A DNA stretch of 64,000 nucleotides, from NCBI GenBank assembly GCA_003169895.1, contig PNAE01000007.1, positions 502,967 to 566,966 of the forward strand. Reading direction: 5' to 3'. The notes below the pieces were generated by a model. That model was not told the DNA's origin. It searched no databases and worked only from the letters and a program-made list of their open reading frames with translations. Source of the DNA: Gemmatimonadota bacterium. GTDB taxonomy: Bacteria > Gemmatimonadota > Gemmatimonadetes > Gemmatimonadales > GWC2-71-9. Of this stretch, positions 1-9,001 are shown one piece after another; the stretch's first letter is position 1; every line of letters starts with the position of its first letter. The translations under genes were made by a program, and so were the position numbers.

Positions 1-1350
1 CTGATCGGCGCGCCGTTCAAGGATTACTTCACCGACTCGGAGCGAGCCGAGGCCGGCATCAAGCTGGTGCTCGACGAAAGCAAACTCACCGAGTACGAAC
101 TCACGGCACGCGCCAGAGACGGCAAGGAAACCGTGGTGTCCTACAACGCGACGACCTTCCACGACCGCCACCGGAAGCTGCAGGGAGTGTTCGCCGCCGC
201 CCGCGATGTTACCGAACGCAAACGCTACGAGCAGTCACTGCGCCTGGCCGACCAGCGCAAGAACGAGTTCCTCGCCATGCTCGCCCACGAGCTCCGCAAT
301 CCCCTCGCGCCGATCCGCAACATGCTGGAGGTCATGAAACGCGCGAGCCCGAGCGACGAGCTGAACGAGCAGGCCCGTGATATCATGGATCGGCAGGTGG
401 AGCAGATGACGCGACTGCTCGACGACCTGCTCGACGTGAGCCGTCTCAGCCACGGCAAGATCGTACTTCGCCGGGGGCCAATCGAACTGGCCTCCGTGGT
501 GCACCATGCCGTCGAAGCCGCCCGCGTGCCGTGTGAGGCTCTGGGGCTCGAGCTGGCGGTCAGCATGCCGCCGCAGCCCGTGTACCTGAACGGCGACAGC
601 ACCCGCCTGATTCAAGTGCTGAGCAACCTGTTGAGCAATGCGTGCAAGTTCACCGACCGAGGGGGCCGCATCTCGGTGACGATCGAGCGAGAGGATGGGC
701 AGGTGGTCATTCGGGTGCGCGACTCCGGGATTGGGATCGGGCCCGACTCACTGCCACACATCTTCGAGATGTTCATGCAGGTCGATGCCTCGCTGGAGCG
801 TTCGGTAAGCGGATTGGGCATCGGCCTGACATTGGTGAAGAATCTGGTGGAGCTGCACGGCGGCACAGTGGAAGCCCACAGTGCCGGCGTCGGTCAGGGC
901 AGTGAATTCGTGGTGCGGCTGCCAACCCTGGCTGGCCCACCCGAACGGCTACCCGAGCCGGCCATCGACCCGGCATCCCCGGTGACCGCGCGCCGCATTC
1001 TCATCGTGGATGACAACCAGGATTCGACCGACTCACTCGCCCAATTGCTCGAGCTTGCCGGCCACGAGACGGCGAAGGCGTACGACGGCTTGGCGGCGGT
1101 GGAAATGGCGGCAGTCTTTCGGCCGGAGGTGGTGCTGCTCGACCTCGGCTTGCCGAAGCTCAATGGGTATGACACGGCAAAGAAGATTCGCGAGCAGCCT
1201 TGGGGCAAGGATATGGTGTTCGTGGCGTTGACGGGATGGGGCCAAGAGGAAGATCAACGCCGCTCGGCGGCCGCGGGCTTCGAGGCCCATTTGGTCAAGC
1301 CCGTGGATCTGGCCCTGCTCACCAAACTTCTGGCGGAGTTTGCCGCGTAG
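1..1350 (+). CDS. Hybrid sensor histidine kinase (PAS-HisKA-HATPase-REC), 5' end cut by window
   Basis: The reading frame is open from base 1, so the gene starts upstream; 449 residues are visible. In order: the end of a PAS domain running into the ERKRYEQ linker (to about residue 80), a HisKA dimerisation/phosphoacceptor helix with AHELRNP (His96), a HATPase domain with N-box LSNLLSNACKF and G-boxes DSGIGI and GLGIGL, and a C-terminal receiver with acidic pair VDDNQ, phosphoacceptor Asp381 in LLDLGLP and Lys433 in VKP. All catalytic residues expected of kinase and receiver are present, so phosphate should pass from His96 to Asp381 or onward to a separate partner. No membrane segment is visible, so the known part is cytoplasmic. 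The signal sensed cannot be told from this fragment. No response regulator lies downstream. Confidence 0.93.
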   Translation: MIGAPFKDYFTDSERAEAGIKLVLDESKLTEYELTARARDGKETVVSYNATTFHDRHRKLQGVFAAARDVTERKRYEQSLRLADQRKNEFLAMLAHELRNPLAPIRNMLEVMKRASPSDELNEQARDIMDRQVEQMTRLLDDLLDVSRLSHGKIVLRRGPIELASVVHHAVEAARVPCEALGLELAVSMPPQPVYLNGDSTRLIQVLSNLLSNACKFTDRGGRISVTIEREDGQVVIRVRDSGIGIGPDSLPHIFEMFMQVDASLERSVSGLGIGLTLVKNLVELHGGTVEAHSAGVGQGSEFVVRLPTLAGPPERLPEPAIDPASPVTARRILIVDDNQDSTDSLAQLLELAGHETAKAYDGLAAVEMAAVFRPEVVLLDLGLPKLNGYDTAKKIREQPWGKDMVFVALTGWGQEEDQRRSAAAGFEAHLVKPVDLALLTKLLAEFAA

Positions 1351-1467
1351 GCTTTCCCGTACGTGGTCGCAGCGAACGCCACTGGGTTCCAGGTGGTGCT
1401 GAGTGCGTCGATCACCCTCGGCACCTCGCAGAATCTGACCGGGGTCAACTTGCTGCTGGTGCCGTAG
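1351..1467 (+). other. Possible 3' relic of a secreted beta-rich protein
   Basis: Directly after the kinase stop codon an open frame of 38 codons ends at a TAG near 1467. It reads as alternating hydrophobic and small residues (ending GVNLLLVP), like the last strands of a beta-sandwich domain. It has no start codon or ribosome site and abuts insertion-sequence debris. It may be the tail of a gene whose body was lost, or chance coding appearance. Confidence is low. Confidence 0.18.
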
Positions 1468-1591
1468 CCGCGGGCATTTGTCCAATTCGATCTGATGCCG
1501 CGGATGGCACCCACCGCCCGTGTGCGCCTGGTTGTGCCCGATGCCGCTGCAGCCGGCGCCGGTGCAGGTACACCTCGCCGTCGGGATTGGC

Positions 1592-2065
1592 CGGGCATGC
1601 GCGTACCGGGACAGCGTGGGGCGGCCGGCGCGGTACGTGCGGGCGGAGGACCGCATCGTCACCGCCCAGATTCGCACGGTGATCCGCACGCGGTCGTCGT
1701 ACGGGGCGCGCCGGGTCCGGGCCCTCGTCCATCCCGCGTTTGCGACGGGCTACAACCTGAAGCGCAGCGACAACGGCAGCATCTACACGGCGCTCGACAC
1801 CCTTTGCACGGCGGAGCGCCTCCACCTGGTGCCGATCACCACACCGGCGTCAAGTCCGCAGTCGAACAGCATGTCGGAGGCCTTTGTGAATACGCTGCGG
1901 CGGGACTATCTGGCCGGGGCCGATTTCTCGACGGCGGGACGGGTCATGGCGCAAATCCCCGCCTGGATCGCCGACTACAATGCCGTCGCACCGCACTCGG
2001 CGCTCGGCTTTCAATCACCCCAGCAGTATCGAAGTAGCAGGTCCACAGTAGGTCTCACGTGCTAG
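1592..2065 (+). pseudogene. IS3-family OrfB transposase, internally deleted
   Basis: The frame encodes the N-terminal HTH_21-like part of an IS3 OrfB (an IRTVIRTRSSYGARRV segment, usually YGYRRV) and the C-terminal part (SDNGS carrying the second catalytic Asp, SNSMSEAF carrying the catalytic Glu, and the terminal HSALGFQSPQQY). About 100 residues between them, including the first catalytic Asp of the DDE triad, are missing: RALVHP runs within a few residues into the RSDNGS strand. OrfA is also absent. The protein cannot catalyse transposition. A possible right terminus is the TG/CA-type sequence near 2070-2100, but I cannot pair it with a left end. This is a dead insertion-sequence remnant. 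Confidence 0.8.
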
Positions 2066-2468
2066 CCCAAACTGCCTCACGAAACGGGGTACAGAGCAAA
2101 TGGTCATTGTGCTTGCTATTGTCGCCACTCGCGGCCGCGACAGCGGAAGTAGCACCACCGTCGTTCGTTAGTCGAACCGCAGTAGCCCATGCCGATTCCG
2201 CTGCTGCGATTCGATGGCGAGACGAGGGCCGCAAATTCCCCGTGCGCCCAAGGGGCGCTCGGGACGCGCCTACATTCCACCTCATGCGTTATTTCCTGAT
2301 CGTCCACATCCCGGCCAAATGTCCCGCGCGCGGGCGACGCTGTCCACAATGAGATAGGCCAATACGTCAGCCGCGCGTCCGGGAGCTGGCATGGCGTAGC
2401 GACTGCTGCAACACCATTCGCAGATTTCGGGCCCGAAGTCGATGGATGAGAACTGATCGCGGCAGCCG
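2066..2468. other. Intergenic stretch without a recognisable gene
   Basis: About 400 bases lie between the IS3 remnant and the end of the sensor kinase. All frames were read; none gives a recognisable protein or a credible start. The stretch is less GC-biased at codon third positions than the flanking genes, consistent with insertion-sequence or decayed DNA. Confidence 0.4.
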
Positions 2469-3536
2469 CTAAGCGCTGGGCTCGAGTTTTCTTGGCAGTT
2501 CGACCGTGAAGATGCATCCCCGGCCGGGCAGATCGCGCACACGAATCTCGCCACCGTGCAACTGGATGGCTTTGCGGCTGATGGAGAGCCCGAGCCCCAC
2601 ACCCGAGCGATCGGTGCTGTGCTGGCTGAACGGACCAAAGAGCGTCTCGGCGTGTCCAGGCGGCAGGCCGCCGCACTCGTCTTCGATGTCGATGAAAACA
2701 CGATTAGCGGTTGCATGCGCTCGGAGCCGGACATGGCCGCGGGCATGAGTGAACTTGAAGGCGTTCTGCAGCAAATTGGCTACCGCCGCCGCCAGCAGCT
2801 GTCGGTCCGCTTCGATGACCACACCATACTCGACCGGTTCGACCGTCAGTTGATGGCCGCGCGCCCTCGCTTCGATGATGGCCGCGATCTCCATTTCCTC
2901 GATGAACATCGCCAGCAGAATCGGCTCGCGTCTCCGCACGGTCGACTCGACACGGACTTCGGCCAGCGCGCCGTCAATGAGATCCCGAAGGCCCTTCAGA
3001 CTGCGCTCAAGGACCGCGCCGGTACTGCCGCCGATGGTCACCGCGCCGTCTCTCAGAATGCCAAAGGACAACAGCGCTGTATTCAGGTGGTTGCGCAGTT
3101 CGTGCGCGAGGACACCGAGGCGCTCGGTTCCGCGATCCCCCAGCGACTGCTCGCGCAGTCGACCGTACTCCGTAACGGCGTGGGCGGTGGCGTCGTCGAG
3201 ACAGCGGTTCAGCGTGTGAAATTCGCTGACCGGGATCTCTGCGTTGCGCTCGAATGCCAACTCCGTGACCGCTTGGCATACGTCTCCGTAACCGTACACC
3301 ACCTGGCCCACGGTAAAACCTTGCCGAAGCATCTCGTCGCCATACTGCGTCGCGCTGACGTCCATTTCGCTGCCGAGCGTGGAGCCCTTCAGCGTCTCAA
3401 TGAGCTGGTCGAAAAACAAGGGGATTCCGTGCGAGAGCTCTGGTTCGGTTGCGCGCGGAGCCGGTCTCGCTGCGGCTCTTGCTTTGGTGCGCCCGATAAT
3501 CTCGGCGCGTTCCGATTTGAGGAACTCATGGAGCAC
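2469..3536 (-). CDS. Sensor histidine kinase with RsbRD-like N-terminal domain
   Basis: The first ~140 residues (FLKSERAEIIGR and a four-helix globin-like fold by pattern) resemble the RsbRD N-terminal sensory domain found in stressosome-type proteins and soluble kinases. They are followed by a HisKA-like helix with AHELRNHLN (phosphoacceptor His), and a HATPase domain with N-box NLLQNAFKF, G1 DECGGLP and G2 GVGLGLSISR. No membrane segment is present, so the protein is cytoplasmic. The open frame extends upstream to an ATG at 3641, but those extra ~35 residues do not look like domain sequence. The GTG at 3536 begins exactly at the conserved helix and has AAAGGG about 11 nt upstream. No response regulator is adjacent, so it is an orphan kinase. 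Confidence 0.85.
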   Translation of the reverse strand: MLHEFLKSERAEIIGRTKARAAARPAPRATEPELSHGIPLFFDQLIETLKGSTLGSEMDVSATQYGDEMLRQGFTVGQVVYGYGDVCQAVTELAFERNAEIPVSEFHTLNRCLDDATAHAVTEYGRLREQSLGDRGTERLGVLAHELRNHLNTALLSFGILRDGAVTIGGSTGAVLERSLKGLRDLIDGALAEVRVESTVRRREPILLAMFIEEMEIAAIIEARARGHQLTVEPVEYGVVIEADRQLLAAAVANLLQNAFKFTHARGHVRLRAHATANRVFIDIEDECGGLPPGHAETLFGPFSQHSTDRSGVGLGLSISRKAIQLHGGEIRVRDLPGRGCIFTVELPRKLEPSA

Positions 3537-3739
3537 GGTTCGGCCCGCCCTTTCTGCTGGCCCGCTGACCCAGAAACGTAGTGCCCGGGACGCGGCAATG
3601 TCCACATGATCGATGCCATCGTAGCCCATGTTTGCGCGCAACGAGCCGTCGCAACCTCGTATCTCTCATGGCACCAATGCCTTGCACAGTCGCAATCTAC
3701 TGTTTCCATCGGCCGCAAACGGGTCGCCGACAGCGGCAA

Positions 3740-3938
3740 CGCCGAAGAGTTGCAGGTGCTCCCGCGCCGGCCACCCCAAGAGCGGCAAGTGGCCGAGGTC
3801 GGTCCGAGACTCCGCGAGCATACGCGGTCAGAGTTGACGCACGTCACCGGACTGACGAACGCGTGGTATACTCGGATCCGGCCGGGGCTCGCGGTGCCCG
3901 ATCCGAGACACTGCGAGGCGCTCGCGAGACTAGCGTGA
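3740..3938 (+). pseudogene. Decayed XRE/MmyB-type transcriptional regulator fragment
   Basis: The frame ending at 3938 carries a segment (LTHVTGLTNAWYTRIRPG, then PDPRHCEALARLA) that lines up with the core of MmyB-like regulators, whose consensus is REEVAxLAGVSxxWYTxLEQG...PSxxVLxALARAL. The upstream helices are scrambled, the HTH is degenerate and the MmyB ligand-binding domain is absent. There is no credible start or ribosome site. I read it as a decayed gene fragment in a region already marked by insertion-sequence debris. The alternative is chance similarity, but the spacing of the WYT and ALARLA blocks argues against it. Confidence 0.42.
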
Positions 3939-3952
3939 ATGGTACCGGTGGC

Positions 3953-4513
3953 CTATTGGCTGTCGTATCGGGAGGTCACCAACGTCGCCTTGCCGTCGTG
4001 GTAAGAAATGACGTACACCAGGTCGAACACGCTGCTTTTCCACTTCGATGGCTCCGGTGTGACACCGAGGGCCGCCACCAGTTGCGGGATCACTTCGTGA
4101 TTCCAGCAGATGATCACGGTCTTCCCGGCGTACGCCGGGTTCGCGAGAATCAGCTTCGCCACCGCGGCGTAATCCTTACCGAGGTACGGCGTCTGGACTG
4201 TCAGTTTGAGCGCCTTCGCCAGCGGCGCGACCGTTTCCTGGGTCCGCTGCCCGTCGTCGTGCTTTGTGGTCTGGGTCGCGAAGACTCCCGCGGGCAAGCC
4301 GAATCTGGTCATCGCCGGGTCGGTGGTGATGAACGACACGAGTTGTTTGGCGCGCTTCACGCCCGCTGGCGACAAATGGGGGTCGTTCGGATCGGCTGGC
4401 TTTTCGGCGTGGCGGATCAGGATGATCTGCGCCGGTCGCGGCACCGGCGACTGAGCCGGTACCGGCAGCGCAAAAACGGAGAACAGGATGATCGCGCCCG
4501 TGGTCCAGATCAC
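3953..4513 (-). CDS. Secreted histidine phosphatase superfamily protein
   Basis: A 186-residue protein with an N-terminal signal peptide (hydrophobic core to about residue 18, cleavage near PAQS). It has the branch-1 histidine-phosphatase signature LIRHAEK (Arg34, His35: the phosphohistidine nucleophile), Glu93 region and a second catalytic His139 in CWNHEVIP. It resembles SixA/PhoE-like members of minimal length. It should act outside the cytoplasmic membrane as a phosphomonoesterase; the substrate is not predictable. It stands alone, convergent with the decayed regulator, and is preceded by a perfect 9-bp hairpin in its leader. Confidence 0.82.
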   Translation of the reverse strand: MIWTTGAIILFSVFALPVPAQSPVPRPAQIILIRHAEKPADPNDPHLSPAGVKRAKQLVSFITTDPAMTRFGLPAGVFATQTTKHDDGQRTQETVAPLAKALKLTVQTPYLGKDYAAVAKLILANPAYAGKTVIICWNHEVIPQLVAALGVTPEPSKWKSSVFDLVYVISYHDGKATLVTSRYDSQ

Positions 4514-4543
4514 TTTGCTTCACTCCTTGACCGGAGACTGAAA

Positions 4544-4574
4544 ACTCCGCCGCATTCGATGAAAACGGCGGAGT
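4544..4574. promoter_or_regulatory. 9-bp perfect inverted repeat upstream of the phosphatase
   Basis: ACTCCGCCG at 4544-4552 pairs perfectly with CGGCGGAGT at 4566-4574 around a 13-nt loop. It lies 31 nt before the phosphatase start on the minus strand, so it would sit in its mRNA leader or act as an operator. There is no T-run, so it is not an obvious intrinsic terminator. Confidence 0.4.
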
Positions 4575-4647
4575 GGCGTTGCACCGTCGACCGCTATGAC
4601 GAATGAATCGGCGGCGCCCGCACGCTTGCAGCATCATCAACAACACC

Positions 4648-5808
4648 TAGTGTAGTGCCCCAGAAGTTGTAGGTATTAGTCTTGCACGATTCCGGGCATA
4701 CCTTTCCCGGAGTGTCGATGCCGATCGGTCGTCCCCGTCGCTTCGCGCTCACGCTGTCGCCCGCGGAGCGCGCCCAGCTCACCACGTGGGCGCAGTCGCG
4801 CACGCTCCCCCACAGCCATGTGCAGCGCGCAAAGGCGATCCTGCTCTCGGCCGACGGCCTCGCCAACACGGAGATCGCGCGCCGCGTCGGCCTGAGTCAC
4901 CCGATGGTCGGGCACTGGCGGCGCCGTTTTCACGCCGACCGACTGGCGGGACTGTATGACGCGCCGCGCAGCGGTCGACCGCGCACGCACGATGATGACG
5001 AGGTCGCGCGCCTGCTGCGGATGGTGCTGCAGACCAAACCGCGTAACGCCACGCACTGGAGTACGCGGACGGTCGCCGCGAAGACGGGTATCAGTAAGAG
5101 CACCGTGCAACGCTACTTCGCCTTATTCGGGGTGCAGTCCCATCGTACCATGACCTTCAAGCTCTCGACCGATCCCTTCTTCGTCGAGAAAGTGCGCGAC
5201 ATCGTTGGGCTCTACCTGAATCCGCCCGACCAGGCGCTCGTGCTCTGCGTCGACGAGAAGAGCCAGATTCAAGCGCTGGAGCGCACGCAGCCCAATCTGC
5301 CGTTGGGCCTGGGATATGTCGAGGGCTTCCCGCACGATTACACCCGGCACGGCACGACCACGCTCTTCGCCGCGCTCGACGTGCAAAAGGGCGAGGTCCT
5401 CGCGCAATGCAAACCCCGCCATCGCCATCAGGAGTTCCTCGCGTTTCTGCGCCACATCGACGCGAATGTCCCGCAGAAGCTCGACGTGCACTTGATCATC
5501 GACAACTACGCGATGCACAAACATGCCAGGGTCAAGGCGTGGCTCGCGAAACGTCCGCGCTATCACGTGCACTTCACGCTGACCTATAGCTCGTGGCTCA
5601 ATCAAGTCGAACGGTGGTTCGGCCTCATCACCCAGCGCGCGATTCGGCGCGGCTCCTTTCGCATCGTGCGCGAGTTGATTCAGCGCATCGACACGTTCGT
5701 CACCAGGTACAACCGGACGTCCACGCCGTTTGTCTGGACAGCCACCGCCGAGCCCATCCTCGCGAAGCTCACCCGATTTGCGAAAGCAATTAGCGGGACA
5801 TCACACTA
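4648..5808 (+). mobile_element. Intact IS630-family (IS870-like) insertion sequence
   Basis: A complete element of about 1.16 kb. The left end reads CTAG-TGTAGTGCCCC from 4647; the right end reads GGGACATCACA-CTAG to 5809. Reverse-complementing the right end gives an imperfect terminal inverted repeat matching the left (CCTAGTGT then GATGTCCC versus AGTGCCCC). Both ends sit in CTAG, giving the TA duplication typical of IS630/Tc1-mariner elements (TA at 4648-4649 and 5807-5808). It carries one full-length transposase. It landed 61 bp before the transketolase start and may have displaced that gene's promoter. Confidence 0.9.
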
Positions 5809-5809
5809 G
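4718..5809 (+). CDS. IS630-family transposase (DDE)
   Basis: A 363-residue transposase with an N-terminal helix-turn-helix (NTEIARRVGLSHPMVGHWRRR) and a second winged HTH (KTGISKSTVQRY). The DDE core has Asp179 in CVDEKSQ, Asp262 in IIDNYAMHK and Glu298 in LNQVERWF; the D-to-E spacing of 35 is right for IS630. All catalytic residues are intact, so it may be active. ATG 4718 was chosen because GGAG lies 5 nt before it; an in-frame TTG exists at 4682. The TAG stop at 5807-5809 is built from the duplicated TA plus the next flanking G, so the element has no stop codon of its own. This is the arrangement known for IS870, which needs CTAG targets. Confidence 0.93.
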   Translation: MPIGRPRRFALTLSPAERAQLTTWAQSRTLPHSHVQRAKAILLSADGLANTEIARRVGLSHPMVGHWRRRFHADRLAGLYDAPRSGRPRTHDDDEVARLLRMVLQTKPRNATHWSTRTVAAKTGISKSTVQRYFALFGVQSHRTMTFKLSTDPFFVEKVRDIVGLYLNPPDQALVLCVDEKSQIQALERTQPNLPLGLGYVEGFPHDYTRHGTTTLFAALDVQKGEVLAQCKPRHRHQEFLAFLRHIDANVPQKLDVHLIIDNYAMHKHARVKAWLAKRPRYHVHFTLTYSSWLNQVERWFGLITQRAIRRGSFRIVRELIQRIDTFVTRYNRTSTPFVWTATAEPILAKLTRFAKAISGTSH

Positions 5810-5869
5810 GGCCCCACCTGTCTACATGACCATTATCTTGCGGCACTCATCCTTCAACTGCTGAGCCCC

Positions 5870-7852
5870 GTGACCACGACCCCGAACCCGCCGATTGACA
5901 CCAATGCCGCCTGGCAGGTGATCAATTCCATCCGCGTCCTGTCGATGGACGCCGTCGAGGCCGCGCAGTCGGGACATCCCGGCACGCCCATGGCCCTCGC
6001 ACCGGTGGGCTATCTCCTCTGGCGGCGACATCTCAAGCACGCGCCACAGCACCCTGATTGGCCCGACCGCGATCGCTTCATTCTCTCCTGCGGCCACGCC
6101 TCGATGCTGCTCTATTCGCTGCTCCATCTTTCGGGCTACGACCTGCCACTCGATGAGATCAAGAACTTCCGCCAGTGGGGCTCGAAGACGCCCGGCCATC
6201 CCGAACGTGGGCACACCGTCGGCGTCGAAACAACGACCGGCCCACTCGGTCAGGGCATGGGCAACGCCGTGGGCATGGCGATCGCCGAGCGATTGCTGGC
6301 GTCGCAGTTCGGAGCCGGCCTGGTCAATCACCGCACCTGGGCATTCGCCTCGGACGGCGACATGATGGAGGGTGTCGGCAGCGAGGCCGCGTCACTCGCT
6401 GGGCATCTTCAGCTGGGCAAGCTGACCGTCATCTACGACGACAATCACATCACGATCGACGGCCATACCGAAATCGCCTTCACCGACGATGTCGGCAAGC
6501 GCTTCGAGGCCTATGGCTGGCGGGTGCTCCACGTCACCGACGGCAACAACCTCGAGTCGATCGATGCCGCGCTGGCCGACGCCGCCTCACAGTCCGCCAG
6601 GCCGACCCTCATCCGCCTCCGCACTATCATCGGAAATCCCGCGCCGACCAAGGAGGACACGCCGGAGGCGCACGGTGCGCCGCTCGGCAAGGATGAAGTC
6701 GCCCGGACGAAGGCCATCCTGCACTGGCCGCCGGACCCGTTCTTCGTTCCTGACGCGGCCTACGCCGAGATGCGCCCGATCGCGGCGGCGGGCAATGCGC
6801 TGGTTCGGGAATGGGAGGACCGACTGGCGTCGCATGTGGACGCTGCGACCTTCCGTGCCCGCCTTGCAGGCGAGTTGCCATCCGGCTGGGATCAGACGCT
6901 TCCCGATCTGTCGAAGGAATCCCTGGCATCCCGTCAGGCGTCGCTGAAAGCCCTTGAAGCCCTTGCCAAGGCTGTGCCCGCGATCATGGGCGGATCCGCC
7001 GATCTCGGCGGCAGCAATGGTACCAACATCAAGGTCGGTGAAACGTTCAACACCGAGACGACCGGCCCGCGAATGCACTGGGGAGTGCGCGAGCACGGCA
7101 TGGCGGCAGCGGTCAACGGTATCGCAGCGCACGGCGGATTCCGCCCGTACGGCGCCACATTCCTCATTTTCCTGGACTACTGCAAACCGTCGGTGCGCCT
7201 CTCCGCGTTGATGAAGGTGCCGTCGATCTGGATCTTCACGCATGATTCGATCGGCCTCGGCGAGGATGGCCCGACCCATCAGCCGATTGAACAACTCGCC
7301 ATGCTGCGCAGCATTCCCGGCATGGTCACGCTTCGCCCTGCGGACGCTGCCGAGACCATCGAATCGTGGCGAGCGGCGATGTCCCGGACCGGTGGGCCGG
7401 TCGCGCTGATCCTCACGCGGCAAAAGCTTGCCGCGCTGACACGCAAGGCCGATGGCGTGCGGGAAACCGCGCGCGGCGCGTACATTCTGGTCGAGCCCCC
7501 GGTGCCGCCCAGGGCGATCGTGATCGCCACGGGCAGCGAAGTGCAACTGGCAGTGAAGGGCGCGGAGATACTCAATGCCGATGGCATCCCGACTCGCGTC
7601 GTGTCGATGCCGTCGTGGGAACTGTTCGAGCAGCAGGACGTCGCGTGGCGTGAGCGCGTGCTGCCATCGTCCATTACCGCACGGGTCGCCGTCGAAGCCG
7701 CATCACCATTTGGCTGGTGTCGCTGGGTCGGCAGCAACGGCACCGTCATTGGCATGGAACATTTCGGCGCCTCGGCACCAGCGGACACATTGTTCAGCGA
7801 GTTTGGTTTCACCCCCGAGCGCGTTGCCGCCGCCGTCCGCGCCCTGATCTGA
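5870..7852 (+). CDS. tkt: Transketolase
   Basis: A 660-residue thiamine-diphosphate enzyme moving two-carbon ketol units between sugar phosphates in the non-oxidative pentose phosphate pathway. The N-terminal PP domain has [12 protein letters not shown] and the ThDP/metal motif SDGDMMEG...YDDN. The Pyr domain has the catalytic glutamate in GVREHGMAA and the GxDGPTHQP loop, and a C-terminal transketolase domain with TGSEVQLA follows. Length and domain order are normal for a fused bacterial enzyme. The GTG at 5870 begins the conserved N-terminus; no strong ribosome site is seen. The stop lies 14 bp before the transaldolase start, so the two are co-transcribed. The IS element ends 61 bp upstream and probably separates the gene from its native promoter. 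Confidence 0.96.
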   Translation: MTTTPNPPIDTNAAWQVINSIRVLSMDAVEAAQSGHPGTPMALAPVGYLLWRRHLKHAPQHPDWPDRDRFILSCGHASMLLYSLLHLSGYDLPLDEIKNFRQWGSKTPGHPERGHTVGVETTTGPLGQGMGNAVGMAIAERLLASQFGAGLVNHRTWAFASDGDMMEGVGSEAASLAGHLQLGKLTVIYDDNHITIDGHTEIAFTDDVGKRFEAYGWRVLHVTDGNNLESIDAALADAASQSARPTLIRLRTIIGNPAPTKEDTPEAHGAPLGKDEVARTKAILHWPPDPFFVPDAAYAEMRPIAAAGNALVREWEDRLASHVDAATFRARLAGELPSGWDQTLPDLSKESLASRQASLKALEALAKAVPAIMGGSADLGGSNGTNIKVGETFNTETTGPRMHWGVREHGMAAAVNGIAAHGGFRPYGATFLIFLDYCKPSVRLSALMKVPSIWIFTHDSIGLGEDGPTHQPIEQLAMLRSIPGMVTLRPADAAETIESWRAAMSRTGGPVALILTRQKLAALTRKADGVRETARGAYILVEPPVPPRAIVIATGSEVQLAVKGAEILNADGIPTRVVSMPSWELFEQQDVAWRERVLPSSITARVAVEAASPFGWCRWVGSNGTVIGMEHFGASAPADTLFSEFGFTPERVAAAVRALI

Positions 7853-7866
7853 CCGGAGAGTCCATC

Positions 7867-8976
7867 ATGTCCTCGCCCCTCCAGCAACTCACCGAACTCG
7901 GCCAGAGTGTCTGGTACGATTTCATCACCCGGGACCTGATTCACTCCGGCGAGTTGGCCCGGCTGATCAAGGAAGACAGCCTCCGCGGCATGACGTCGAA
8001 CCCGACCATCTTCGAGAAGGCGGTCGCGGCGAGCAACGACTACGACCAGGACATTCGTACGCTGAGCGATGCCGGGGAGTCACCCGACGGAATCGTGGAA
8101 GCGCTGATGATCAAGGACGTGAAAGCTGCGTGCGACGTGTTCCGCCCGGTCTACGACCGGAGCGGCCACGGCGATGGCACCGTGTCGATTGAGGTGTCAC
8201 CGGCACTGGCGTACGACACCGAAGGGAGCATCGAAGCAGCGCACCGGTTGTGGAAGCTGGTCGATCGCCCCAACCTGATGGTCAAGATTCCCGGCACCGA
8301 GGCTGGTCTTCCAGCGATTGCGCAGTGCCTCGCCGACGGGATCAACATCAACATCACGCTGCTGTTCAGCGTGGAGCGCTACCGGCAGGTGATCAACGCG
8401 TTCCGCGAAGGCCTCGAGCGCCGTGTCGCACTCAACCTTCCGATCAACACCGTCCACTCGGTGGCGAGTTTTTTCGTGAGCCGTGTCGATGGGCAAACCG
8501 ACCCGGCACTGGTCAAGGCGGGCGAACCCGGCAAGCGGTTCCTGCATCAGATCGCCATTGCCAACGCACGCGTCGCGTACGAGGTGTTTGGCCGGTCGCT
8601 GCTCACACCCCGTTGGCAGGCCCTGGCCGCTCGAGGCGCGAAGGCCCAGCGGCCGTTGTGGGCGTCGACCAGTACCAAGGACCCATCCCTTCCCGACATC
8701 TACTACATCGAGGCGCTGCTCGCGCCCGACACCGTCAACACCATTCCCCCCGACACGTTCCGCGCGTATAACGATCACGGCAAGCCCGAGGTGCGTATCA
8801 CGCCGCCCGCGGAGATCGCGGCCACGGCGTTGCTCGCCGCCTATGCGAACCTTGGGGTCGCCCCGCTGGCCGAACGCACGGCATTCCTCGAAGAGGACGG
8901 CGTGCGCAAGTTTTCCGAGAGTTGGAACTCGCTGCTCGATCGCGTCAAGCAGAAGGCAAGCGCGCTCGCCGCCTGA
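7867..8976 (+). CDS. tal: Transaldolase
   Basis: A 369-residue transaldolase of the longer TalB/type-2 form seen in actinobacteria and cyanobacteria. It transfers dihydroxyacetone between sedoheptulose-7-phosphate or fructose-6-phosphate and an aldose acceptor. The Schiff-base lysine is Lys140 in LMVKIPGTEAG. Other family blocks are GMTSNPTIFEKA near residue 40, INITLLFS and ASFFVSRVD. ATG 7867 follows a GGAGAG ribosome site; the open frame extends further upstream only inside transketolase. Pairing with transketolase completes the non-oxidative pentose phosphate branch in one transcript. Confidence 0.96.
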   Translation: MSSPLQQLTELGQSVWYDFITRDLIHSGELARLIKEDSLRGMTSNPTIFEKAVAASNDYDQDIRTLSDAGESPDGIVEALMIKDVKAACDVFRPVYDRSGHGDGTVSIEVSPALAYDTEGSIEAAHRLWKLVDRPNLMVKIPGTEAGLPAIAQCLADGININITLLFSVERYRQVINAFREGLERRVALNLPINTVHSVASFFVSRVDGQTDPALVKAGEPGKRFLHQIAIANARVAYEVFGRSLLTPRWQALAARGAKAQRPLWASTSTKDPSLPDIYYIEALLAPDTVNTIPPDTFRAYNDHGKPEVRITPPAEIAATALLAAYANLGVAPLAERTAFLEEDGVRKFSESWNSLLDRVKQKASALAA

Positions 8977-9001
8977 CACACCTCCTGCACGAGGACCGCG
9001 C

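Noticed and set aside
8483-9001. N-terminal extension of the symporter
   Set aside because: It lies inside the transaldolase gene in another frame; the first membrane helix starts just after ATG 9002.
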